Assembly (NCBI RefSeq): GCF_000155775.1
Contig: NZ_DS989810.1
Coordinates: 296,683 to 348,395, forward strand
Origin: Glaciecola sp. HTCC2999
GTDB lineage: Bacteria; Pseudomonadota; Gammaproteobacteria; Enterobacterales; Alteromonadaceae
DNA length: 51,713 bases
Direction of reading: 5' to 3'
Shown: in pieces, positions 9,412 through 17,253 of the stretch
How positions within the stretch are numbered: position 1 is the first letter of the stretch
How the letters are laid out: every line of letters begins with the position of its first letter
Translations under genes and position numbers: made by a program
The notes under the pieces: generated by a model
Told to the model about the DNA's origin: nothing
Databases searched by the model: none
Seen by the model: only the letters and a program-made list of their open reading frames with translations

Positions 9412-10821
9412 TTAAGTCAACTTACGTACTTTAATACCTAGAATATCAGCCAGTTTTTCGAGTTTATTGGATATATGTCCAACGCCTATTGCGCAATGAT
9501 GAGATGGACCTCCACGTGACCACTCGTTCATAAATTCACGAGCGCCCATCGGAAATTTATATCGGCTATTAGTATTACCAATCTGAAGCACTGGACCTGG
9601 TACGGATTCCCCTTCACATACTTGTAAAAACACACTGCCATCTCGACGAGTAACGACTGATAGAACAGTCACAGGCCCATGTTTTACGGTCATTTGAATT
9701 GATAACCCTTGACCTGGTTTTCCGTGGTAAATAGGCAGTGGCACTAAACCGACACTGCCCTCTGCAATAGCAAAGTGCGCTGGTCCATCGTGACCCAAAT
9801 ACACTACATCATCTTTAAAATCGGAAAGGTAAAACTCTGAGAATGAACCACCTACACCAAATAAGTCCATGATCTTCATGGCTTGCACGTTCTTAATTTC
9901 ACACTCACCAGCAATTGGCGTGTTCGCACCTGTTAACAATGTATTGCCAGCGATGACAGAGGTTACGATATTTTCGTATTCGCCCGATCCTTCATAATAA
10001 TAAGCCATTGAGCCTAAATTATGTTTTTTGATCAATTTATCTAACGCGACTGATGTCTGCGCCGCTCGTCTTATTTCTGAAATTTCACATTCTTCTGAGA
10101 CGTCAAACTTTTGCTTAAACTCATCGACTTTTGTTTCGATTTCTTGTTCAGTAACGGCTTGGCGTAAGTCGAATAACTCACACATTTCTAATATTTCAAA
10201 ATGGTTACCAAACGTAGCGGATTGTTGGGTTAAATCGCTATAAACGTCTAACATGCCATTATAATAATGACCTAAAATACCAACACGATTGTTACGCATG
10301 CCTTCTGCAACTCTCGCAGCGTCAACCCAGTTGTTAATTTCCTGCCAAACATAATCCTCCTGCATGTAACCCGAGACCACGTGATAATCAATTCCTGAAC
10401 GATTAAATACACACGCAAGTTCAGGCAACGAACAAGACTGACAATGCTCTAACCAATACCCTGTCATCTTACCCTTGTCTCCCATTGCATTAAACTTTTC
10501 ATAGTCGAGTTGAGCCACAGGCTGAATATTTAACATAACTACAGGCACTTTTGCTTTTTGTACCACAGGTAAAACGGTTGATGACAAGGCGTAGGTAGAA
10601 ATAAACAAAAAGATAATATCGACATCTTCTGTTTTAAATAACTTGGCAGCCTCTTGTGCTTTTTCTGGCGTGTCAACCATGCCCGCATCAACTAAATTCG
10701 CGCCCATACCTTGTAACTTATTACTGATGTGATAGTGATAGCCATTTAAATTATCTAATAAACCGTCAAACTGAGGCCAATAGGTATCTAAACCAATTGA
10801 AAAAAGACCTGTTTTCATCAT
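9412..10821 (-). CDS. L-arabinose/L-fucose isomerase-family protein (candidate L-rhamnose isomerase)
   Basis: A 469-aa cytoplasmic protein of the AraA/FucI isomerase superfamily, which interconverts aldoses and ketoses with a divalent metal. Family features: an N-terminal domain starting KTGLFSIGLDTYWPQFDG, the segment RVGILGHYYNGMLDVYSD, YYYEGSGEYE (metal-site glutamate region), and the C-terminal RGGPSHHCAIGVGH with a likely metal-binding His. It is not a RhaA-type sequence. It sits next to rhaT, 68 bp downstream on the same strand, so L-rhamnose or a related deoxyhexose is the likely substrate; that is inference. AAGGAAGA favours the second ATG (10818) over the first (10821). No rhamnulose kinase or aldolase is nearby. 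Confidence 0.72.
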   Translation of the reverse strand: MMKTGLFSIGLDTYWPQFDGLLDNLNGYHYHISNKLQGMGANLVDAGMVDTPEKAQEAAKLFKTEDVDIIFLFISTYALSSTVLPVVQKAKVPVVMLNIQPVAQLDYEKFNAMGDKGKMTGYWLEHCQSCSLPELACVFNRSGIDYHVVSGYMQEDYVWQEINNWVDAARVAEGMRNNRVGILGHYYNGMLDVYSDLTQQSATFGNHFEILEMCELFDLRQAVTEQEIETKVDEFKQKFDVSEECEISEIRRAAQTSVALDKLIKKHNLGSMAYYYEGSGEYENIVTSVIAGNTLLTGANTPIAGECEIKNVQAMKIMDLFGVGGSFSEFYLSDFKDDVVYLGHDGPAHFAIAEGSVGLVPLPIYHGKPGQGLSIQMTVKHGPVTVLSVVTRRDGSVFLQVCEGESVPGPVLQIGNTNSRYKFPMGAREFMNEWSRGGPSHHCAIGVGHISNKLEKLADILGIKVRKLT

Positions 10822-10889
10822 TCTTCCTTATTTATTCTTCTTATTAACTTTTATATTCGTGTCGTGTTAATTATCTAGATGGAATGATA

Positions 10890-12014
10890 TTAATGAGCTG
10901 CGCCAGAACCAGCGAGTGTATTGCCCCAACCAATAACCACCATGCTTAATATCAAGACGGCTAGGCCAGATAAATTCCATCGTTGTGTAACGACACTAGC
11001 GCCCTTCCATTCTTTCAGTCCTAATCCCCAAAGCGTGCTGAAGACGATGATACTCGCCATGTGCAGTGTCCAACTCGAAAACTCATACGCGCCCATCATG
11101 GTTGTGCCCATGCCATAAAAGAAAAACTGCAAGTACCATGCACCACCTGCGATAGCACAAAACATAATGTTCTTTAATTGAATAAAATGATCCGATGGGT
11201 GTAATGCAGTGTCAATATCTTCAATATCAGTCAATTTAGAACGAGTTAACTCAATCCAACTATTATTTTTAGTCGCCAAAACAGCGCACCAAATAAAGTT
11301 AGTCACAAAACCACCCGCCAAAATCACAATCAAAACAGGTAAATTTTGCCATAGTGCAGGTGAGCCTTGAGCCATTGCTATGTCTGCAATTGGTTTCCCC
11401 GCTGCAAATGCATACGCCATAAATGAACTCATCACGCCAGAGAATAACGCAAGCGCTAGTCCTTTACTGAAATTAAATTCACTGACGGTTACTTTTTTAT
11501 CTTCCTCTGATTGTTCATCCTGTTTGCTTGTCCCTGCTTTGCCACTTAGTGCTATTCCACACAAACAAATGAACACACCAAGCAACATGACTTGCCCTGA
11601 ACTTGATGACGCTATGGTTAATAACTTACCTTCAAATAAAGGCGGCACTAACGTACCTATTACCGCGCTAATACCGAGTGCTAACGAGTAACCAAGCGCG
11701 ATCCCCAAATAACGCATCGTTAAGCCAAAGGTCAAGCCACCAACGCCCCACAATAAACCAAAAGCGAATGTCCACCCTAAGCTTGAAGTTGATGCGTCTG
11801 CTAAAATTTGAGGGGTTTGCGGTAAGATCAAAAGCGCCAACAACCAAGGCGCAACGACCCAGCTGAATAGCCCGCCGATCATCCAGTAAATCTCCCACGA
11901 CCAAGCTTTTACTTTTTTGTATGGGATATAAAAACTGGCCGCGGCTAAACCACCGATAGCGTGAAATAACACACCTGTGAATGGGTTTTCTTGCACTTGA
12001 AATAGATCAAACAT
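10890..12014 (-). CDS. rhaT: L-rhamnose/H+ symporter
   Basis: A 374-aa inner-membrane protein with about ten hydrophobic segments, matching the RhaT family in length and in the opening GVLFHAIGGLAAASFYIPYKK. Further signatures are GLLWGVGGLTFGLTMRYLG and LGYSLALGISAVIGTLVPPL. A charged cytoplasmic loop (SKQDEQSEEDKK) divides the two halves. It imports L-rhamnose with protons. It is probably cotranscribed with the isomerase gene downstream, and it complements RhaM (35388), which supplies the correct anomer. Together they make rhamnose release and import a main task of the locus. Confidence 0.93.
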   Translation of the reverse strand: MFDLFQVQENPFTGVLFHAIGGLAAASFYIPYKKVKAWSWEIYWMIGGLFSWVVAPWLLALLILPQTPQILADASTSSLGWTFAFGLLWGVGGLTFGLTMRYLGIALGYSLALGISAVIGTLVPPLFEGKLLTIASSSSGQVMLLGVFICLCGIALSGKAGTSKQDEQSEEDKKVTVSEFNFSKGLALALFSGVMSSFMAYAFAAGKPIADIAMAQGSPALWQNLPVLIVILAGGFVTNFIWCAVLATKNNSWIELTRSKLTDIEDIDTALHPSDHFIQLKNIMFCAIAGGAWYLQFFFYGMGTTMMGAYEFSSWTLHMASIIVFSTLWGLGLKEWKGASVVTQRWNLSGLAVLILSMVVIGWGNTLAGSGAAH

Positions 12015-12062
12015 CTTAATACCTGTTGTTATTGTTTTTTAATGATTACATCAGTAATTGAA

Positions 12063-12166
12063 TTAGAGCCCTGGGCCGATTTTTCCGTCATACCAAAGAT
12101 AAAGTCGACGGGCCTTACCTTTTTTATAAGCATCGTAGACCGTTTGAAATTCTGTATATTGCCGCC
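12063..12166 (-). pseudogene. Possible gene remnant upstream of rhaT
   Basis: On the minus strand, a short open stretch without a start reads GRQYTEFQTVYDAY, then KKGKARRLYLWYDGKIGPGL, and stops at 12063. It follows the GH106 stop and precedes rhaT. The composition looks like the C-terminal end of a real protein, but I do not recognise the family. Confidence 0.3.
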
Positions 12167-12186
12167 CTTAATTTATTTATTAAGAC

Positions 12187-15100
12187 TCAGCGCTGCAAGA
12201 TCCTGACAGGCCCAATCAAGCCCGATGGCACAAGTGCGTCGTCTTTACTCCAATGTTTCCACGTTGAAAACGTATTTCGTTTGCCTGGTTGTTTTGGTGT
12301 TGCCCCTGTTAACCAGTTTGGAAAATCAACCAGTTGCGAGCCTTGATAACCGTTGACTTTCCAGTCAGCGGTATCACCATATTGGCGCTCATCCCCAATC
12401 AAACGGTTCGGCCATAGATTAGTGACTTCAACTTCTAAAAGGTTTGTGCCTGCTTGCAGATCCGCTGATATATCAAATTGATAAGGACGCCACATTTGCA
12501 CACCTAAATCTTTACCATTTAGGTACACACGTGCAAATTGATGCACTTCACCTAAATCCAAGACGTATGACTTACTAGCACTAGGCTTAAACTCAAACGA
12601 GGTTTGATAACGCGCTGTGCCAGAAAAATATTGAACGTCTGCCACGCTGTGATCTTTAAGATCAATGAGTTTATCCAACGAGATCGAATCTGGCGTATGA
12701 ACTCCACGAACAAAGTCGATATTCCAAGGTTGTTTTAACGTTTTTGCGGTTTTAAATGTACGTGATTGAACGGTTTGTGATGTTGTCGCCTTCTTAGTAA
12801 AAACAATGAATTGCGATTCAATACCTTCTAACGTTAATGGAATAATGGTTTTTCCATCACGCTCGCGGTAGTTAATAATTCGCTTTCGCTCACCCGTCAA
12901 TGGATTCCAAAGTTCAGGAGTTTTATTGCTAACTCTAAAGTGCGCGTCGAATTGCGATTTTTTCTGTTCGATATTACTGATGAAATAGAAATCTTTATCT
13001 TCACTTTCAACATAATGATGACGCCAGATAATTTCAGTGTCGGCATCTACCAATCTCACGTCTGGTTTGATATCAAGTGCGTCTAAAGCATCAACAAGTG
13101 TACTAAATACTTGATTTTTATATTTGCCTTGCCAAATCTCTTTTATCAAACGACTTAGTTGTTGTTCTGCGACTTTTCCGCCTTGCAAACTTGGCGAGTG
13201 TTTCGGTGCCTGTCCGACTATAATCGCACCTTGGCTGAGTAAGTTTTTCAGTTTTTTCAACACCACTGGACGCATGGATACATCGCCAGCCAACGACAAA
13301 ATGCTGTATTGACGACCCGACGAATAAGCAAGTTTTTTATCGTTGTTGACGTACAATTTATTCAATAAACCGTGCGTGCTGATAAATTCAAAATCATAAC
13401 CTGCAAGCATTTTGTCTTTATGAAACGCTTTGTCTGCACGTGTTGCTGAATCGTCCCCCAAGTAATGTAATACATCGAAGACTGGCTGACCTTGGCGCAA
13501 CATGGCAGAGGTTCGCGTTAAATACTGATTCCAAGTTGCAATTTCGTGCCACCAGGTTTGAGTGCGTTCAAAGTGTAATCCCCAATAACCTAACGTCATA
13601 CCTGGCTCGACTGTTGTCCAAGGCTGATGAGTAAATAAATGATGGGTTACTTGCGTTACACCTGCGGCAAAATCTGAGTCTGCGTTTGGTTTATAATATT
13701 GTGGATGATTTAGCCAACGGTTAGCTTCTGGTAACGCGGTAAAAGACTCTGAGCTAACCATACGATCATAAATAGAACCCGCCGATGCCGTCATTTTTGC
13801 GGTCATGTATGAATTTTTTCGATTACGCTCGTTTTTAACAGGATCGACATCTCTGAAATTATTGTTGGCATAAACGATGTCCGCTTGCCCAAGCGCATGC
13901 AAATTGTCGATAAATGGTTTCATTGATTGCGCTGAGTACTTAATGCCAAGCGCATTAGCGCGCTCTCTCATGCCACCGTAAAAACGCTCGGAAATTAAAT
14001 CCGCGATGGTTTTTCGCATATCCCATAAAAAACGTTCGGTTTTATCTTCTTGATCAATGACATAACCTAAGGTTGCTGGTAAAAACTTGATCAGTGAATA
14101 GCCACGTTTGTCTTCAAAGGCTTGCGGGAAGTCTTGCGTCCAGTTTTGGCGTCCTACTTCCCAGCTGTCGGTGTGCGTGCTGAAAAGCGCTTTGCCAGTG
14201 TGTTCGCCTGCCAGTTGTTTTATCTTTTTGATGTAACCATCAAATTGAGCGTCTAACGCGTTAACGTTCATCTTATCAACTTCTAAGCCTTCACCACCTT
14301 CTGATCCTGGGCGATTTATCGCTTCTGTTGAGGAATAGCCAAATCGAACAATCGTCCAATTGTCGCCTGCTTTGTGATCCTTTGGTGGCGTCCAGTTTAA
14401 TCGACCGTTAACATCCAAATATTCGCTGACATCAATAATTGAATCAAAATCAATGCTGTTGTTTTTGTCGATGGTTTTGTTGAAAGTGGTTCGTTCTGCT
14501 TCGTCTCTGAAAAACGGAAATGCATGGGCCGCTTTTTTACACCACAAATCGACGCGCGGACGATTATCTAGCTCAATGTCTCGAACCGACACCGTTACTT
14601 TCGGCATTGCGGTATAAAGCAGTTTGTTGTCGGTGTGTTTAAACACAAATTTAACATGGCGTGTTGTCACGGGTTCGAATTGAAAACATCCAATGTCATC
14701 GTAAATTTGTCCACGTTTATCAAAAGCGACTTCTCGATAATTAACACCATCGTCAGACACCATAACGTAGTTACGTCCCATCATGCCGTAGGCAGCGAAC
14801 TTAATGAATGCGTTGCGGAAAGTATAATCTTGTTCAAAGTCGAGCTTGATATAAATCTCACCGGTCTCTGGATCTTTTGTCGGGGAAATCTGCGTATTCC
14901 AGTCTTTATCAATCACAGCCTTAGTTTGAGCTGACGCGTGAGCACTTGGTAAAGCATAGCCTGATACTTCGACCTTACTTACTAATTGATTAAAATTTGG
15001 TTCGATAAAACCTGTTGGGGTAGGAAAAGCCAGCGTAGCTATGTCATGGTAATAATCTAAAGGCGCATGCGGTTTAGGAAATTGAATAAGTTGATTTCGA

Positions 15101-15546
15101 CTTGTGGTGTTTATTTCACTCCAAGTCATTTCTTTCATACCTAATTCTGGCGTAATCCAAGGTCCACCAGCCACCGACCAACCTTCACCATTGTATAAAT
15201 TAATTTGTAAATCATACTCAGCAGCCTTTTCAATCGTATATTTCATCAATGCTTTATATTCTTCAGACATAAAGCGAACAGGTCCTTCTGGGATCATGCC
15301 GTGTTCATTTATATGCATTAACAACACACCGCCTAGTCCAGCTTCCGACATTGATTTTAAATCGGCGTGAATCCCTTTTTGAGTAATATTGCCATTGATC
15401 CAATACCAAAACGCCCAAGGTTTGTATTGATGTTTCGGAGAATCAAACTGCTCAACTATTGACGTACTTGACGCATTAAAACTCGCCAATGAAGCAGAAA
15501 ATAACAAAGTGAGGCATAACGCCGCTGATAACAATGACTTTGGCAT
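12187..15546 (-). CDS. Exported GH106 alpha-L-rhamnosidase
   Basis: A large exported enzyme (about 1119 aa from the chosen start) of glycoside hydrolase family 106, which removes terminal alpha-L-rhamnose by an inverting mechanism. The N-terminus has the family hallmark KPWAFWYWINGNITQKG, then DLKSMSEAGLGGVLLM and INLYNGEGWSVAGGPW. The middle contains HTDSWEVGRQNW. The C-terminal part has a GH2-like sugar-binding domain: GEVHQFARVYLNGKDLGVQ, LEVEVTNLWPNRLIGDER. A start at 15600 would be TTG and add 18 charged residues; ATG at 15546 begins a normal signal peptide (MPKSLLSAALCLTLLFSASL). It lies between sulfatase and rhaT genes on one strand. Confidence 0.92.
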   Translation of the reverse strand: MPKSLLSAALCLTLLFSASLASFNASSTSIVEQFDSPKHQYKPWAFWYWINGNITQKGIHADLKSMSEAGLGGVLLMHINEHGMIPEGPVRFMSEEYKALMKYTIEKAAEYDLQINLYNGEGWSVAGGPWITPELGMKEMTWSEINTTSRNQLIQFPKPHAPLDYYHDIATLAFPTPTGFIEPNFNQLVSKVEVSGYALPSAHASAQTKAVIDKDWNTQISPTKDPETGEIYIKLDFEQDYTFRNAFIKFAAYGMMGRNYVMVSDDGVNYREVAFDKRGQIYDDIGCFQFEPVTTRHVKFVFKHTDNKLLYTAMPKVTVSVRDIELDNRPRVDLWCKKAAHAFPFFRDEAERTTFNKTIDKNNSIDFDSIIDVSEYLDVNGRLNWTPPKDHKAGDNWTIVRFGYSSTEAINRPGSEGGEGLEVDKMNVNALDAQFDGYIKKIKQLAGEHTGKALFSTHTDSWEVGRQNWTQDFPQAFEDKRGYSLIKFLPATLGYVIDQEDKTERFLWDMRKTIADLISERFYGGMRERANALGIKYSAQSMKPFIDNLHALGQADIVYANNNFRDVDPVKNERNRKNSYMTAKMTASAGSIYDRMVSSESFTALPEANRWLNHPQYYKPNADSDFAAGVTQVTHHLFTHQPWTTVEPGMTLGYWGLHFERTQTWWHEIATWNQYLTRTSAMLRQGQPVFDVLHYLGDDSATRADKAFHKDKMLAGYDFEFISTHGLLNKLYVNNDKKLAYSSGRQYSILSLAGDVSMRPVVLKKLKNLLSQGAIIVGQAPKHSPSLQGGKVAEQQLSRLIKEIWQGKYKNQVFSTLVDALDALDIKPDVRLVDADTEIIWRHHYVESEDKDFYFISNIEQKKSQFDAHFRVSNKTPELWNPLTGERKRIINYRERDGKTIIPLTLEGIESQFIVFTKKATTSQTVQSRTFKTAKTLKQPWNIDFVRGVHTPDSISLDKLIDLKDHSVADVQYFSGTARYQTSFEFKPSASKSYVLDLGEVHQFARVYLNGKDLGVQMWRPYQFDISADLQAGTNLLEVEVTNLWPNRLIGDERQYGDTADWKVNGYQGSQLVDFPNWLTGATPKQPGKRNTFSTWKHWSKDDALVPSGLIGPVRILQR

Positions 15547-15674
15547 GATGTATTTCTTACATGGTTTAGGAACTCGTTTATCCACTTTGCTTAATCGCAA
15601 AACGTTTAATAATAATATGTTCAGCTATAAATTCTCTGCTGTTAATAGCAAACGAGTTATTCATATTAAATATT

Positions 15675-15705
15675 AAAAAACACCCTGCCCAGGCAGAGTG
15701 TTTTT
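15675..15705 (-). terminator. Terminator after the sulfatase gene
   Basis: The inverted repeat AAAAACAC-C-CTGCC / GGCAG-A-GTGTTTTT has one mismatch, a short loop and a T-run on each strand. It begins 14 bp beyond the sulfatase stop codon, in its direction of transcription, and separates it from GH106. Confidence 0.75.
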
Positions 15706-15718
15706 GGTTAGAAAGTGA

Positions 15719-17158
15719 CTAATTTTTTAATACTTTACGCTCTTTAACTGGATACCAATCTTCAAGCTTGGCCATTAATTTTTTAACTAGTTTAGGATGT
15801 TTGTCTACTAAATTATTTTTCTCGTGAACGTCTTCTAGTAAATTGTATAAACGAGGGCCACTAAGTACGTCTTTATGGTATTTCTGGTAACTGACATTTT
15901 CACCGTCATAACTCAAAATCAGTTTCCATTTTCCAGAAATCACCCAACGATACATCAACGTACTTTCTGGGTTATCTAAATCAGCCATATCGTGAGCAAA
16001 GCCTTCTCCAAAGATGGCGTCACGATCGATTGGAGTCTGTTGTTTAAAGTTTTCCATGAGGTTTTTACCAGGTAAGTCTGCTGGAATATCAAGACCAGCC
16101 GCCGCTAATATAGTTGGTACAATATCAATACTGCTTACAGCTTCTGGACGCATTTGTGCATCGAACTGATTTGGTAACGAGAACATAATTGGTGTACGAA
16201 CACCACTTTCACCAGGGCTTTGTTTTGATCGAGGTAAGAAACGATTAGCCTGACTTGGATTAGTCACCCAACCGTTGTCTGACACATAAACGATCATGGT
16301 ATTGTCTTTAATCCCTTTTTGCTCAAGATAACCCAATAATTCACCGTTAGTTTCATCGAACCATTCAATCATCGCGTAATATTTAGCAATGGATTCAGGT
16401 AAACCTAAGTTAGAGTATTTTTTATAAATACGAGCTGGCGGCGTGTGTGGCGTATGTGGCATATAAGGCGCATACCAAACTAAAAATGGGTTACCATCCG
16501 CCGTAGATTTATCAATGAAATTAGTGATAATTTCAATGCCTTGACGACCTATTGTTAAACCATCATCACCATGACGTCCGCCTTGTTCAGGAAAACCACG
16601 GGTCATGCCTTCATCAAAGCCACCGCGTTTAAAGTTACCTTCCCACCATTTACCGGTTTGAAGAGAGACATAACCTTTTTCTTTTAATAACTGAGGCAAC
16701 GTATCGACTTGATCTATTTTTGCAATGATTTCTCCACGTTGCTTTTGGTATTCATTACCTTTTTTCCCACCTGGTAATTTTCGTGACGGATTGTTACCTG
16801 TAATACCGTGCTGTGACGCATATAACCCAGTTGCTATAGTTGCTAACGAAGGACGACATAATGACGTTGGCACGTAACCACGTGTGAAGGTAACTGACTC
16901 GGCCGCTAATTTATCAAGGGAGGGCGTTTTCACAATATCGTGCCCCATGAAACTATAATCATTCCATGCGTGATCATCCGATAAAATAAGTACAATGTTG
17001 GGGGGCGTTTGTTTTTCTTTTACTCCGACTGCGTTTACTTCGTCATAATCTACCCCTGTCATACTGCAACCAGAAATGAGTAATATCGACAAAGCACACA
17101 ACGACTTTGTCTTGTGTTTGAGTTGTTTCAAAGTATCAAGTCCTATTGAACTATTCAT
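15719..17158 (-). CDS. Sulfatase lipoprotein with a C-R-P-S-L active-site motif
   Basis: A 479-aa type I sulfatase (S1, alkaline phosphatase superfamily). The N-terminus is a lipoprotein signal ending ILLISGC (Cys31). The metal-site opening is NIVLILSDDHAWND (about 54-67). The position of the formylglycine cysteine is Cys101 in TSLCRPSLATIATGLY, so the motif is C-R-P-S-L, not the canonical C-x-P/A-x-R. Further conserved parts are LQTGKWWEGNFKRGGFD, WYAPYMPHTPH, VYVSDNGWVTNP and GESGVRTPIMFSLP. It likely removes sulfate from rhamnose or oligosaccharides at the outer membrane or in the periplasm. It lies between GH78 and GH106 rhamnosidase genes on the same strand. The exact S1 subfamily and substrate cannot be set here. 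Confidence 0.9.
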   Translation of the reverse strand: MNSSIGLDTLKQLKHKTKSLCALSILLISGCSMTGVDYDEVNAVGVKEKQTPPNIVLILSDDHAWNDYSFMGHDIVKTPSLDKLAAESVTFTRGYVPTSLCRPSLATIATGLYASQHGITGNNPSRKLPGGKKGNEYQKQRGEIIAKIDQVDTLPQLLKEKGYVSLQTGKWWEGNFKRGGFDEGMTRGFPEQGGRHGDDGLTIGRQGIEIITNFIDKSTADGNPFLVWYAPYMPHTPHTPPARIYKKYSNLGLPESIAKYYAMIEWFDETNGELLGYLEQKGIKDNTMIVYVSDNGWVTNPSQANRFLPRSKQSPGESGVRTPIMFSLPNQFDAQMRPEAVSSIDIVPTILAAAGLDIPADLPGKNLMENFKQQTPIDRDAIFGEGFAHDMADLDNPESTLMYRWVISGKWKLILSYDGENVSYQKYHKDVLSGPRLYNLLEDVHEKNNLVDKHPKLVKKLMAKLEDWYPVKERKVLKN

Positions 17159-17253
17159 ATGTGTAAACCTTTATAATTTTTTATTTATTTTTGAAAAAAG
17201 ACCTATAAAAACAAAGTGAATAAAAGCCTTTTCGTTAAAGTCATTAAAAGAAG

